Origin: Blautia liquoris
Lineage (GTDB): Bacteria; Bacillota; Clostridia; Lachnospirales; Lachnospiraceae
NCBI RefSeq assembly: GCF_015159595.1
Contig: NZ_CP063304.1
Coordinates: forward strand, 3,348,001-3,412,000
Direction of reading: 5' to 3'
Length of the DNA: 64,000 nucleotides
Below are positions 16,492 to 25,346 of this stretch, piece after piece. The notes under the pieces were generated by a model that was given only the letters and a program-made list of their open reading frames with translations, was not told where the DNA came from and did not search any database. Within the stretch, counting starts at the first letter, position 1. Every line of letters begins with the position of its first letter. Made by a program: the position numbers and the translations under genes.

Positions 16492-16520
16492 ATTATAGAT
16501 GAATTGAAGGGAAATGTCAA
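16492..16520 (-). promoter_or_regulatory. greA-lysS promoter
   Basis: TTGACA (complement of 16515-16520), 17 bases, then TATAAT (complement of 16492-16497): a consensus sigma-A promoter. A CTGGGT/CCCAG hairpin (16461-16477) and repeat A follow in the leader. Confidence 0.85.
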
Positions 16521-16576
16521 GCAGTTTCTTGCGGTCGAAATACAATTTTTTTTATTTACTTTTATATTCAAATCAA

Positions 16577-16605
16577 TTGACATTCAAAGTATTCTGTGTT
16601 ATGAT
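16577..16605 (+). promoter_or_regulatory. Promoter of the nitronate monooxygenase-like gene
   Basis: TTGACA at 16577-16582, 17 bases, TATGAT at 16600-16605. Just downstream GTAGT-N7-ACTAC (16615-16631) is a possible operator near the transcription start. Confidence 0.8.
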
Positions 16606-16669
16606 AGCCTCTATGTAGTATTGATAACTACGTGTTGATACGTCATCACGATTTAAGAGGTAAAATGAA

Positions 16670-17746
16670 ATGAATGGAATCAAAATTGGTAATAAAACCA
16701 GCCGTCTTCCAATTATACAAGGCGGCATGGGTGTTGGAGTCTCCATGCACTCCCTCGCTGGAGCAGTGGCGAAAGAAGGAGGCATTGGCATTATCTCTAC
16801 CGCAGACATTGGATATCAGGAATCTGACTTTCTCAGTGAACCCAGGAAAGCTAATCTAAGGGCCATAGGACAAGAACTTTCTCGCGCGCGCAAGATCGCT
16901 CCGGATGGAATTCTTGGATTTAACATCATGGTTGCCTTATCCGATTACAATGAAATTGTAAAGGAATGTGTGAGACAAAAGGCTGATCTGATCATCTCCG
17001 GTGCTGGTCTTCCCATAGATCTTCCGCAGTATGTCATCGGAACCGATACTAAGATCGCTCCCATCGTATCCTCTGCCAGAGCTTTTAAACTTCTTTCGAA
17101 AAGATGGATTAAAAAATATAACTATGTGCCGGATATGATTGTCATCGAAGGTCCGAAGGCCGGCGGACATCTGGGATACAAAAAGGAAGAACTTGATTCC
17201 CCCGAATGTTCTCTGGAACATACCACCATGGAAATTGTTGCGCTTGTAAGACAGCTTGAGGAAAGTACAAAAAAAAGAATTCCGGTCATCGCTGCCGGAG
17301 GAATCTTCGATGGAAATGATATTGCACATTTTCTTAACCTTGGTGCCGACGGCGTTCAGCTCGCCAGCCGTTTCGTTGCAACTGAGGAGTGCGATGCCTC
17401 CCAGTTATATAAGATGTCCTATATAAATGCTACAGAATCTGACATTGCGATTATAGACAGTCCGGTTGGCATGCCGGGACGTGCGATCCGTAACGCCTTC
17501 ATCAATCGGATGCAAAAAACCAAAGAGCCAATTACACGGTGTTATAACTGTATTAAGACATGTCATGTCAAGGACGCCCCTTACTGCATCACCAAGGCTC
17601 TGATTGATGCTGTACGTGGAGACCTGAATAATGGTCTATTCTTCTGCGGAAGCAATGCCGGCCGGATTCATGAAATCACCACCGTTCCAAAGCTTATGGC
17701 TTCCCTGATGTCAGAAGCAGAAAACACCCTCAGTAAAGCCGTATAA
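16670..17746 (+). CDS. Nitronate monooxygenase / FabK-like FMN enzyme with Cys cluster
   Basis: A 358-residue TIM-barrel flavoprotein: IIQGGMGVGVS at the N-terminus, EGPKAGGHLG (160-169, with the His typical of nitronate monooxygenase) and IAAGGIFDGNDI in the phosphate-binding part. The family includes 2-nitropropane dioxygenases and enoyl-ACP reductase II, and the substrate cannot be fixed from sequence. Near the end Cys291, 294, 298 and 306 form C-x2-C-x3-C-x7-C, a possible Fe-S or zinc site not found in classical members. It is monocistronic with its own consensus promoter and a shared terminator with dusB. Confidence 0.88.
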   Translation: MNGIKIGNKTSRLPIIQGGMGVGVSMHSLAGAVAKEGGIGIISTADIGYQESDFLSEPRKANLRAIGQELSRARKIAPDGILGFNIMVALSDYNEIVKECVRQKADLIISGAGLPIDLPQYVIGTDTKIAPIVSSARAFKLLSKRWIKKYNYVPDMIVIEGPKAGGHLGYKKEELDSPECSLEHTTMEIVALVRQLEESTKKRIPVIAAGGIFDGNDIAHFLNLGADGVQLASRFVATEECDASQLYKMSYINATESDIAIIDSPVGMPGRAIRNAFINRMQKTKEPITRCYNCIKTCHVKDAPYCITKALIDAVRGDLNNGLFFCGSNAGRIHEITTVPKLMASLMSEAENTLSKAV

Positions 17747-17757
17747 ATATCTCACAA

Positions 17758-17791
17758 AAGACCTGCTTTCACAGATTCGAAAGCAGGTCTT
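17758..17791. terminator. Bidirectional terminator between convergent genes
   Basis: A 13-bp perfect stem AAGACCTGCTTTC/GAAAGCAGGTCTT with an 8-base loop overlaps the dusB stop. TTTTG follows on the minus strand; the plus side is less T-rich. Confidence 0.8.
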
Positions 17792-18758
17792 CTAATTCCT
17801 GATAGGTCTCTATTTCATTAATCTCACGGCGGAGTTTCGCAGAGTGGGGAAATCCCGCAGTATACCACGAGATATGTTTTCTCATCTCTCTGATTCCCCA
17901 GTATTCTCCTTTATGTTCCAGCTGCATCCTTGCATGACGAAGCATTATCCCGATCGCTTCTTCTTTCGACGGGCCTTCAAGAAGTTCCCCTGTTTTCATA
18001 TAATGCAGAATTCTCGAAAAGATCCATGGGTCTCCCTGTGCCGCACGGGCAATCATCACTCCGTCGCAGCCTGTCTGCTGCATCATCTGCACAGCCTTTT
18101 TTGGAGAATCCACATCCCCATTGCCGATTACCGGGATGGATACCGCTTCTTTCACTTTACGAATAATTTCCCAGTCTGCTGTTCCAGTGTAATACTGTTC
18201 TCTCGTCCTGCCATGAACTGCAACAGCGGCCGCACCACTGTCTTGTGCAATCTTTGCAATTTCCACTGCATTGATATGATCCTCATCAAACCCTCTTCGA
18301 AACTTCACTGTAACCGGCTTTTTGATCGCTCTTGCCGTTTTACTAATGATCTCACGCACAAGCTTTGGATCCTTCATAAGCGCAGATCCTTCATGGTTAT
18401 TCACTACTTTTGGGACAGGGCACCCCATATTGATATCCAAAATATCGAACGGCTGATCCTCGATCCTTGCCGCTATCTCGCTGATAACATCCGGATCTGA
18501 CCCGAACAGCTGAAGAGAAACCGGATGCTCAGAAGAATCAATCTCCATCAGACTTTCAGTATTCTTATTTTTATATAGAATTGCCTTTGCACTGACCATC
18601 TCTGTACAGACAAGACCAGCTCCCTGTTCCTTACATAACACACGGAAGGGCAAATCTGACACCCCTGCCATCGGTGCGAGGATCAGCGGTGAATCCAGCT
18701 TAACATTTCCTATACTAAGTGTTTTTGAAGTAGCTGTTCCGGGTTTTTTTTCAGTCAT
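17769..18758 (-). CDS. dusB: tRNA-dihydrouridine synthase
   Basis: A 329-residue FMN enzyme reducing uridines in the tRNA D-arm. It shows LAPMAGVSDLPFR at the N-terminus, DINMGCPVPKV with the catalytic Cys, VAVHGRTREQYYTG and VIGNGDVDSP. The start at 18758 overlaps the preceding stop by 8 bp and has GAGAGG upstream; a longer frame to 18881 would run through the neighbour and is unlikely. It continues the transcript of the 112-residue gene. Confidence 0.95.
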   Translation of the reverse strand: MTEKKPGTATSKTLSIGNVKLDSPLILAPMAGVSDLPFRVLCKEQGAGLVCTEMVSAKAILYKNKNTESLMEIDSSEHPVSLQLFGSDPDVISEIAARIEDQPFDILDINMGCPVPKVVNNHEGSALMKDPKLVREIISKTARAIKKPVTVKFRRGFDEDHINAVEIAKIAQDSGAAAVAVHGRTREQYYTGTADWEIIRKVKEAVSIPVIGNGDVDSPKKAVQMMQQTGCDGVMIARAAQGDPWIFSRILHYMKTGELLEGPSKEEAIGIMLRHARMQLEHKGEYWGIREMRKHISWYTAGFPHSAKLRREINEIETYQELEDLLSNL

Positions 18759-19089
18759 CTTCAATGTCCTCTCCGAGATAAAATACTTTGTAGAACAATT
18801 CCAGACTTTCGAATAATTCTTTTTTCTCTTCCCGGAGTTTTTTGATTCGCAGTGCAGCCCCGATGTCGTCATACATTGCATCTGCCGATAGAGCTTCGGT
18901 CTTCATCTCTAGTTTTCCGTCTTCATCAAAAAGAAGCTGAAAGATTCCGCCGATATCAACTGTATACAATACACATATCGCATGCAGCTCATCCTGAACA
19001 GTCTCAGGAAGCGAATTAAAATCTGAATTAAAATAATATTTCTGTTCATATGCACTCGATGCACATAAAACCACCTTGTCAGAATGCAT
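18751..19089 (-). CDS. Conserved protein of unknown function (112 aa)
   Basis: Begins MHSDKVVLCASSAYEQKYYF. A globular, acidic alpha/beta-looking protein with ICVLYTVDIGGIFQLLFDEDG in the middle and a C-terminal charged helix (LRIKKLREEKKELFESLELF). It is recalled as a lineage-specific Lachnospiraceae family (possibly DUF6145). It sits between birA and dusB, overlaps dusB by 8 bp, and has no transmembrane segment or catalytic motif that I can recognise. Confidence 0.8.
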   Translation of the reverse strand: MHSDKVVLCASSAYEQKYYFNSDFNSLPETVQDELHAICVLYTVDIGGIFQLLFDEDGKLEMKTEALSADAMYDDIGAALRIKKLREEKKELFESLELFYKVFYLGEDIEDD

Positions 19090-19121
19090 TCATAAATCTC
19101 CTCTTGTCTAGTTATTACTTA

Positions 19122-19874
19122 TTATATATAAGAAGAAACTCCCCGGATAGATACCTCTCCCGCATAGACTTTCTCCACTGTTTTATCTGGTTTTTCCACC
19201 AGAAGTTCTCCGATCTTGTTGATTCCTCTTGCAATTCCCTCATATGGATTCACGGGATCCAATACCCTGACTTCACGATCCCGATTAACCAAAACCTTGT
19301 TGTATTCCTCCTGAATCCCACTTAAATCTTCCGTCTTTAAGAAGATATTATAATTTTTTTCAAATGCATCAAAAACTGCATTCATAATCTCACGTTTGTC
19401 AACCGCATGTCCGGATGCAAGTTTCAAAGATGTGGCTGTGTCTGCCAATTCCGCTGAGAAAACACAATTATTGACATTGATTCCGATTCCGATGATCACG
19501 TAATTGATTTTCGTACGGCTGGCACTCATCTCTGTGAGAATCCCACATATTTTCTTCCCTGAGAGTATAAGATCATTCGGCCATTTCATCATCACCGGGA
19601 GCCCCAAGACAGAGGAAATTCCCTGTGATACCGACAAGCCCATCACAAGAGTCAACTGTGATGCTTTAAACCCTGGAATTTCCGGGCGTAATATCAAGGA
19701 CATATAGATGTTATCTCCCATAGGAGACTCCCAGTCGTGTCCTCGTCTTCCTCTGCCGTTCGTCTGTGCATCAGCCAGAGCGAGGGTGCCCGAACAGGCA
19801 CCCTCTTCTGCCATCTGTCTTGCCCAGTCATTCGTAGAATCTACTTCTTTCCGGTAACAGATTTTGATATCCAT
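19122..19874 (-). CDS. birA: Biotin-[acetyl-CoA carboxylase] ligase, catalytic type
   Basis: A 250-residue ligase that attaches biotin to carboxylase carrier domains. It has TNGRGRRGHDWESP (biotin-loop motif), MKWPNDLILSGKKICGIL and GIGINVN, with a small C-terminal domain. The N-terminal DNA-binding domain of BirA regulators is absent, so it should not act as a repressor. The start is three bases after the argF stop, indicating one operon. Confidence 0.93.
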   Translation of the reverse strand: MDIKICYRKEVDSTNDWARQMAEEGACSGTLALADAQTNGRGRRGHDWESPMGDNIYMSLILRPEIPGFKASQLTLVMGLSVSQGISSVLGLPVMMKWPNDLILSGKKICGILTEMSASRTKINYVIIGIGINVNNCVFSAELADTATSLKLASGHAVDKREIMNAVFDAFEKNYNIFLKTEDLSGIQEEYNKVLVNRDREVRVLDPVNPYEGIARGINKIGELLVEKPDKTVEKVYAGEVSIRGVSSYI

Positions 19875-19877
19875 CGA

Positions 19878-20867
19878 CTATGCCCCCAGGGTTGCCGCCA
19901 TGACAGCCTTGATCGTGTGCATGCGGTTTTCTGCCTGATCAAATACTTTTGACTGGCCAGATTCGAAGACATCATCGGTTACTTCCATGTCTTTGATTCC
20001 GTATTTCTCGTAGATTTCTTTTCCAATTTTTGTATCCAGATCATGGAAGGAAGGCAGACAATGAAGAAAAATCGCATCCTTTTTTGCCATGTCCATGACA
20101 CTTCTTGTGACTTTATAGGGCGTCAGATCTTTGATTCGTTCTTCCCATACTTCATCCGGTTCTCCCATGGAAACCCACACATCCGTATAGATCACGTTCG
20201 CAGAAGTTACAGCCGCGGCCACGTTCTCAGTCAAGGTAACAGTCCCTCCGCTTTGTTCAGCCCACACTTCGCACTGGCTCACAAGTTCCGGATCCGGAAA
20301 ATACTTCTCTGGGGCACATGCGACAAAATTCATGCCCATCTTCGAGCAGGCGATCATCAGAGAATTCCCCATGTTATAACGAGCATCACCCATGTAGACC
20401 AGACGGATTCCCGCCAGATGATTAAACTGTTCCTTGATGGTCAGAAGATCCGCCAGTATCTGGGTCGGGTGATATTCATTCGTAAGGCCGTTCCAGACAG
20501 GCACTCCCGCATACTCTGCCAGTTCTTCCACAATCTTCTGTCCGAATCCACGATACTCAATACCTTCATACATCCGTCCAAGTACGCGTGCTGTATCCTT
20601 GATGCTCTCTTTTTTTCCAATCTGAGACCCCGTTGGATCCAGATATGTCGTTCCCATGCCGAGATCATGGGCAGCTACCTCGAAGGCACATCTCGTTCTT
20701 GTGCTGGTCTTTTCAAATATCAGTGCAACGTTCTTGCCTCTAAGCGTATCTACCGGTATCCCACTCTTCTTTTTATTCTTAAGCTGTGCTGCAAGTTTCA
20801 ATAACCCTGTGATTTCTCCCTGTGTAAAGTCCTTCAGCGTTAAAAAATTACGTCCCTTAAGATTCAT
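19878..20867 (-). CDS. argF: Ornithine carbamoyltransferase
   Basis: A 329-residue cytosolic enzyme making citrulline from ornithine and carbamoyl phosphate. STRTRCAFE (carbamoyl phosphate loop), [11 protein letters not shown], and HCLPSFHD with the catalytic Cys are all present. The ASR-type [12 protein letters not shown] loop agrees with ornithine specificity. No other arg gene is in the window, so biosynthetic and catabolic roles cannot be separated by context. Confidence 0.95.
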   Translation of the reverse strand: MNLKGRNFLTLKDFTQGEITGLLKLAAQLKNKKKSGIPVDTLRGKNVALIFEKTSTRTRCAFEVAAHDLGMGTTYLDPTGSQIGKKESIKDTARVLGRMYEGIEYRGFGQKIVEELAEYAGVPVWNGLTNEYHPTQILADLLTIKEQFNHLAGIRLVYMGDARYNMGNSLMIACSKMGMNFVACAPEKYFPDPELVSQCEVWAEQSGGTVTLTENVAAAVTSANVIYTDVWVSMGEPDEVWEERIKDLTPYKVTRSVMDMAKKDAIFLHCLPSFHDLDTKIGKEIYEKYGIKDMEVTDDVFESGQSKVFDQAENRMHTIKAVMAATLGA

Positions 20868-20882
20868 CGAAATTCCACCCTC

Positions 20883-21806
20883 TTAGTTCTCTTTATCTGT
20901 TACTATTTCCTTTAATGTAGTTGCAAGACTGGCCAGCCCCTGAAGATCCGACGGAACCACAATCTTAGTCGCCTTGCCGTCTGCGATACGTCCAAGTGCA
21001 TCCAGGCTCTTCAGTGTAAGCACGGATTCATCCGCACCCGCCTCTTTCAGCATACGAATACCATCTGCATTCGCCTGCTGAACTTGACGGATTGCCTCTG
21101 CCTGGCCTTGCGCTTCATTAATTCTCTTTTGACGTTCTGCCTCTGCTTTTAAGATTGCAGCCTGTTTGTCGGCTTCTGCATCGAGAATCGCCGATGCTTT
21201 TTTACCTTCGGCTACCAAAATAGATGATTTCTTCTGCCCTTCTGCACGCAGAATCGCCTCTCTTCTCTCTCGTTCAGCTTTCATCTGTTTCTCCATAGCT
21301 TCCTGAATTGCCGCTGGAGGCATAATATTTTTAAGTTCCACACGGTTGATCTTAATCCCCCATGGGTCTGTAGCAATATCAAGTGCCGCTCCCATCTTCG
21401 TGTTGATGACCTCACGAGATGTCAAAGTCTCATCCAGTTCAAGATCACCGATAATATTACGCAAAGTCGTTGCCGTAAGGTTTTCAATTGCAAGAATCGG
21501 ATTCTCGACACCGTATGCGTACAGTTTCGGGTCTGTTATCTGGAAAAAGATGATCGTGTCGATCCTCATGGTGACATTATCTTTTGTAATCACCGGCTGA
21601 GGCGGAAAATCCACAACCTGTTCTTTTAAGTTTACTTTGCTTGCTACCCTCTCTACGAAAGGTATCTTAAAGTGAATGCCATTTCCCCAAGTCTCTTTAT
21701 AGCTCCCCAGGGTCTCCATTACATAGGCATTCGCCTGGGGTACGATCTTGACACACGATGCCAGTATCACCAATATAATTGCAATAAACACAATCAATAC
21801 AATCAT
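20883..21806 (-). CDS. SPFH/band-7 membrane scaffold protein (QmcA/stomatin-like)
   Basis: A 307-residue protein with an N-terminal membrane anchor (2-20), an SPFH domain (about 20-190; YVMETLGSYKETWGNGIHFKIPF) and an Ala/Glu/Lys-rich coiled coil (about 190-255). Such proteins organise membrane microdomains and oligomerise through the coiled coil. It lies two bases after an NfeD protein, the conserved partner of this family, which strongly supports the assignment. Confidence 0.93.
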   Translation of the reverse strand: MIVLIVFIAIILVILASCVKIVPQANAYVMETLGSYKETWGNGIHFKIPFVERVASKVNLKEQVVDFPPQPVITKDNVTMRIDTIIFFQITDPKLYAYGVENPILAIENLTATTLRNIIGDLELDETLTSREVINTKMGAALDIATDPWGIKINRVELKNIMPPAAIQEAMEKQMKAERERREAILRAEGQKKSSILVAEGKKASAILDAEADKQAAILKAEAERQKRINEAQGQAEAIRQVQQANADGIRMLKEAGADESVLTLKSLDALGRIADGKATKIVVPSDLQGLASLATTLKEIVTDKEN

Positions 21807-21808
21807 TC

Positions 21809-22267
21809 TTAATCTCCTCTCTCTTCTTCTGATTCTCTGACAATCAATTTCACACCTTGAATACTCACCACTTCTACTGTTTTTCCACTGTCAATAATCT
21901 CATCTTCTGTTTCTGATCGGGCACTCCATCGATTTCCTCCTATTTCTACCTCTCCCTTTCCCTTTAGATTGTTGATCTTAGAGGTAACAATGGCCTGCAT
22001 CCCAATCAAACGATCCACATTCGTCGGTGTTTTCTTAGTATTCAGATATCGAACTGCTATTGGCCTGGTAAAAACCAAGAGTAAAATAGATACTGCTAGA
22101 AACAGGATAATCTGTATGTACAAATCTGCGCCCAGCAATGCTGCAATAAAAGCGACCAGTGCTCCACCCGCAAACCAGATCGTTGCAAGCCCTAACGTCA
22201 TAGCCTCAATCGCAAGGAAAACAATCAGTGCAATCAGCCAGACCATCGGATTCGTTAATAATTCCAT
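21809..22267 (-). CDS. Short NfeD-family membrane protein
   Basis: A 152-residue protein with three or four hydrophobic helices in the first 75 residues, then an OB-fold domain (about 85-145; IGMQAIVTSKINNLKGKGEVEIGGNRW). It lacks the ClpP-like protease domain of long NfeD proteins. Together with the adjacent SPFH protein it forms the usual NfeD1b-stomatin pair. Confidence 0.92.
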   Translation of the reverse strand: MELLTNPMVWLIALIVFLAIEAMTLGLATIWFAGGALVAFIAALLGADLYIQIILFLAVSILLLVFTRPIAVRYLNTKKTPTNVDRLIGMQAIVTSKINNLKGKGEVEIGGNRWSARSETEDEIIDSGKTVEVVSIQGVKLIVRESEEERGD

Positions 22268-22332
22268 ACATTCTCCTTTCCCGGTTAATTTCTATTATCA
22301 TACTATATTTAATACTAAAATACAATAAAAAA

Positions 22333-22378
22333 CAGGAAAAGACCTGTGAAAGCATGCTCTCTGTCAGGTCTTTTCCTG
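22333..22378. terminator. Terminator after the SleB-like hydrolase
   Basis: A 14-bp perfect stem CAGGAAAAGACCTG/CAGGTCTTTTCCTG with an 18-base loop. The minus strand continues into a TTTTTTATTG tract. It is the main feature of the 180-bp gap 22268-22446. Confidence 0.75.
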
Positions 22379-22446
22379 ATATAAAATATAAATCAATCAC
22401 TCATGTACGATTCTTTTCAATGAATTATGTTTATCCGGCTAATCTT

Positions 22447-23556
22447 TTAATAAAAATGCTGATTCCCAATCTGAGTTCCTTTACCGGAACCACTGTTAAA
22501 ATAGAGACAGCCGCCAATTGGATTTTCTCCATTCAAAGCTGCTCTTGCAGCCTCGTAGCAGTCACTTCTTGCACCGTTTGCCAGAGTTCTTGCAAGACTT
22601 CCGTTCGTCACCGGTGAGAACTGTCCTCCCTGGTAAACAACACCATTAATGCTGTTTGGGAAAGATCCGCTTTTCACACGGTTTACAACTACTGCTCCGA
22701 CTGCTACTTTCCCAGTTCTGCTCTCTCCGCCGGCCTCACACTGAATCAATGCAGCAAGCAAATCGACGTCTTGGCCTCCAACATTTGCCGCCGGTTTTGA
22801 ATTCTTAGGCTGCTCTTCTTTTGGTGCTGCTGTCTGCTGATTCTGAGCTGGTGCATTAGTCTTTGTTTCCTTTGCTTTTGCTGCCTGCTGTGCCTCGGCC
22901 TGAGCTTTTGCCTCCGCCGCTGCTTTTTCTGCCTCAGCTCTTTTTTCTGCTTCAGCCTGCAGCTTTTCCTGATATTCCTGCGTAGTCATAGCGACGGAAC
23001 TCAAGTCATCCAGCTTCAGATATTCTGCTTTAACGAATGCATCTTCGCCGTTATAATCAATATGATACCAACCGTCCTGATCACCCAGAACTTTCAGTTT
23101 GCTCCCATTTTCTGTTACCGCCAGGATCTGGGAATCCGTGTTCGCCTGAGCTCTTATCCTCAGAGCATCAGCCCCAACAGTTCCCAAGATACCACAGACG
23201 TTCGTGTAATGTGCTTTTGCTTCCTCCCCGAAAACAAGCAGGTCATCTCTTATATAACCTTCCACATTACCTGATTTTATCCTGCTCCAGTTTCCGTCAT
23301 TCGAGATGACTTCTGCCATATGACCCGGCAGGAGTACCCCTACACTTTCGGAATCTGTATTTGCCTCCAAGCGGATATTTGCATATGATTGCACATTTGC
23401 AGCCGCCTTATCGGTCCAGACTGCTGTATTTAAAGTACTCTCCTCGTTCGTAATTTCAGCTGATACAGGATCAGCAAATACCGGTGCAGCCATGATTGTT
23501 GTGAGTGCTGCTGCGCTCCCTAATGCAGCCATGACACTTTTTTTTGTAACTCTCAT
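22447..23556 (-). CDS. Secreted SH3-domain cell-wall hydrolase (SleB/CwlJ type)
   Basis: A 369-residue secreted protein. It has a signal peptide (1-32, APVFA), two bacterial SH3 domains (about 50-115 and 120-190), an Ala/Glu/Lys-rich stalk (about 195-255) and a C-terminal cell-wall hydrolase domain (LLAALIQCEAGGESRTGKVA, VVNRVKSGSFPNSI, QFSPVTNG, GCLYFN). The C-terminal family includes spore-cortex lytic enzymes, but SH3-bearing versions are also vegetative hydrolases. The start at 23556 is ATG with GGAGG upstream and has a near-consensus promoter. Confidence 0.9.
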   Translation of the reverse strand: MRVTKKSVMAALGSAAALTTIMAAPVFADPVSAEITNEESTLNTAVWTDKAAANVQSYANIRLEANTDSESVGVLLPGHMAEVISNDGNWSRIKSGNVEGYIRDDLLVFGEEAKAHYTNVCGILGTVGADALRIRAQANTDSQILAVTENGSKLKVLGDQDGWYHIDYNGEDAFVKAEYLKLDDLSSVAMTTQEYQEKLQAEAEKRAEAEKAAAEAKAQAEAQQAAKAKETKTNAPAQNQQTAAPKEEQPKNSKPAANVGGQDVDLLAALIQCEAGGESRTGKVAVGAVVVNRVKSGSFPNSINGVVYQGGQFSPVTNGSLARTLANGARSDCYEAARAALNGENPIGGCLYFNSGSGKGTQIGNQHFY

Positions 23557-23610
23557 ACTTACCTCCAAAAAGATAATTATTACATTTCTGTTACAACTTG
23601 TTACGAACAG

Positions 23611-23639
23611 ATTCTAACACTATTACAATTTCTTGTCAA
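23611..23639 (-). promoter_or_regulatory. Promoter of the SleB-like hydrolase gene
   Basis: TTGACA (complement of 23634-23639), 17 bases, TAGAAT (complement of 23611-23616), about 55 bases upstream of the start codon. Confidence 0.8.
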
Positions 23640-23760
23640 CTAGAACATTTTGACAAAAGATTGCATAAAAATGGTTATCTGTTTATTGAATATGGTCGTT
23701 TTTGTGTCTTTTTTTGAAGGCTATGATGATATAAAAAGTATTATGGGGAAAAAGAAGCTC

Positions 23761-23790
23761 AAAAAACAGCCGGCCTTTTCGACCGACTGT
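23761..23790 (-). terminator. Terminator after the polysaccharide deacetylase gene
   Basis: Minus-strand ACAGTCGGTC and GGCCGGCTGT form a 10-bp stem with two G-T pairs, followed by TTTTTTG. Confidence 0.8.
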
Positions 23791-23803
23791 CATGAATAAA
23801 AAA

Positions 23804-25273
23804 TTATGATATTGTATACAGTGCCGGATCTGTAGGTCTTCTCTGATCCCAAACACTTGCAGGATCGAACAGATCATTCAGCTTGTCGGAACCGGCGTAC
23901 ACGCACTGATACAGACGATACCCATCCAGGTTCCTTCTTCCCATTCTAAAGAACAGATCCCCTTGCTGTACAAAGTACTTAGATCCATCTACATTGCAAA
24001 ATATTGAGAACCCCTGCTCTTTCAGATACTTAAACTTATCAGTGGAAGCATAGTCTTCATTCCAGTTAGCCAGATCCTGACCGTGGGCGAAGATGATCGT
24101 ATCTGTCTCACCGATCAGTGGCTCTACATACTGTTTCCACTTTTGTGTATCCGTCATCAGGTGATCCATCGTGGCATCACCGATCCGGATATGCCCCCAC
24201 GTATGGCTTGCAAAAGTCCATCCTTTAGCTTTGATGGCTTCTGCCACTTTTTTCGCATCTTTGCATTCTTTATCCCAGTTAAAGTCAGGATGTGCTGCAA
24301 GCCAGTCACTTTGATCTTTGCTCAGGTTGTCTTTCGTCTTATAGGCAATGTCTGTCCGATATCCCAGGATTCCATCATATCCGGTAAGTGCAATTGTTCC
24401 TTTAGAGCCTTTGTAAGAAAAATCCGGATGCTGCTCTACGAATGCATCAATCAGTGGAATACAGTCATACGCTCCTGTGACTGTCTTTCCATCGTCCTGA
24501 ATATATTCATTCGTCGGGTTCTCATTGTCATCCAGAACCAATTTGCTGGCAGTCCCCCGTCCATCATAACTGTGATAATAGCTTACATCATCTAATGAAA
24601 GAACAAAAGGTGTCTTGCCCTGAGGGAGCATCACAGGTTTTTTCTTTACATGCGTTACACCATTCTCGTCTTTTGACTCCTCCACAAGTTCGTGAATGTC
24701 GACCAACACATACCCTCTGTCATACATCTGCTGTGTAATCTTATTGAACTCATCCAGAGTTGTCATCCACTGGCAAAAACCTGCCGTTTCATTGTTATTC
24801 TGAAAAAACGCTTTTTGAGGATCTACCACCAATGAATGGTAAAATACATGTGTGATGTTCGATGGGTCCGTCGGCACCAGACTATTCTTTGCCGATTCAT
24901 ATTCCGCTTTTTTCGTTATAATGTCAGAATCTGTGTCGGCACCTGGAATTTCATCCATTTTTCTGATTGCACCTTCATAATCATATTGTACGGCCAGTTT
25001 CTCCGCCTCAGCCATCTTTTCAGACTTGAGGTCGACTGACGCAGACGCTGGGGTACTGTCATCATTCGATGAACTGCTGCTTTCCCTCACCCCGGAATTT
25101 CCATTCTCTGTCTTGTTCTTTTTATCAAATCCTCCATACATCGCATAGAGAGCAACACCAAGGGTACACAAAAGAATGACAAGAACTATTGTTTTAAGAA
25201 TTAGAATCCCACTTATCTTTGTTTCCTTTTTTTTATTATTCTCAGAATTATCTTTCTGCTTATCAGATTCCAT
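23804..25273 (-). CDS. Membrane-anchored polysaccharide deacetylase-family protein
   Basis: A 489-residue protein with a polar cytoplasmic N-terminus, one membrane helix (about 25-45) and a Ser-rich outside linker. A small helical region is followed by a NodB-like domain from about residue 145. VLSLDDVSYYHS carries the metal-site Asp pair and SHTWGHI the H-x3-H metal motif. It probably deacetylates a wall glycan or peptidoglycan. The start at 25273 (MESDKQKD) has GGAGG; a longer frame to 25345 has no site. Confidence 0.82.
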   Translation of the reverse strand: MESDKQKDNSENNKKKETKISGILILKTIVLVILLCTLGVALYAMYGGFDKKNKTENGNSGVRESSSSSNDDSTPASASVDLKSEKMAEAEKLAVQYDYEGAIRKMDEIPGADTDSDIITKKAEYESAKNSLVPTDPSNITHVFYHSLVVDPQKAFFQNNNETAGFCQWMTTLDEFNKITQQMYDRGYVLVDIHELVEESKDENGVTHVKKKPVMLPQGKTPFVLSLDDVSYYHSYDGRGTASKLVLDDNENPTNEYIQDDGKTVTGAYDCIPLIDAFVEQHPDFSYKGSKGTIALTGYDGILGYRTDIAYKTKDNLSKDQSDWLAAHPDFNWDKECKDAKKVAEAIKAKGWTFASHTWGHIRIGDATMDHLMTDTQKWKQYVEPLIGETDTIIFAHGQDLANWNEDYASTDKFKYLKEQGFSIFCNVDGSKYFVQQGDLFFRMGRRNLDGYRLYQCVYAGSDKLNDLFDPASVWDQRRPTDPALYTIS

Positions 25274-25346
25274 ATTGTTTTCCTCCAACCGATATGTTCT
25301 CTTTCTATTGTACACTACCGGACATGGAAAGTCGAGACCGTCCATT

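Noticed and set aside
23660-23800. 42-codon plus-strand frame between the hydrolase and the deacetylase
   Set aside because: No ribosome site, crosses a terminator hairpin, no resemblance to known peptides.
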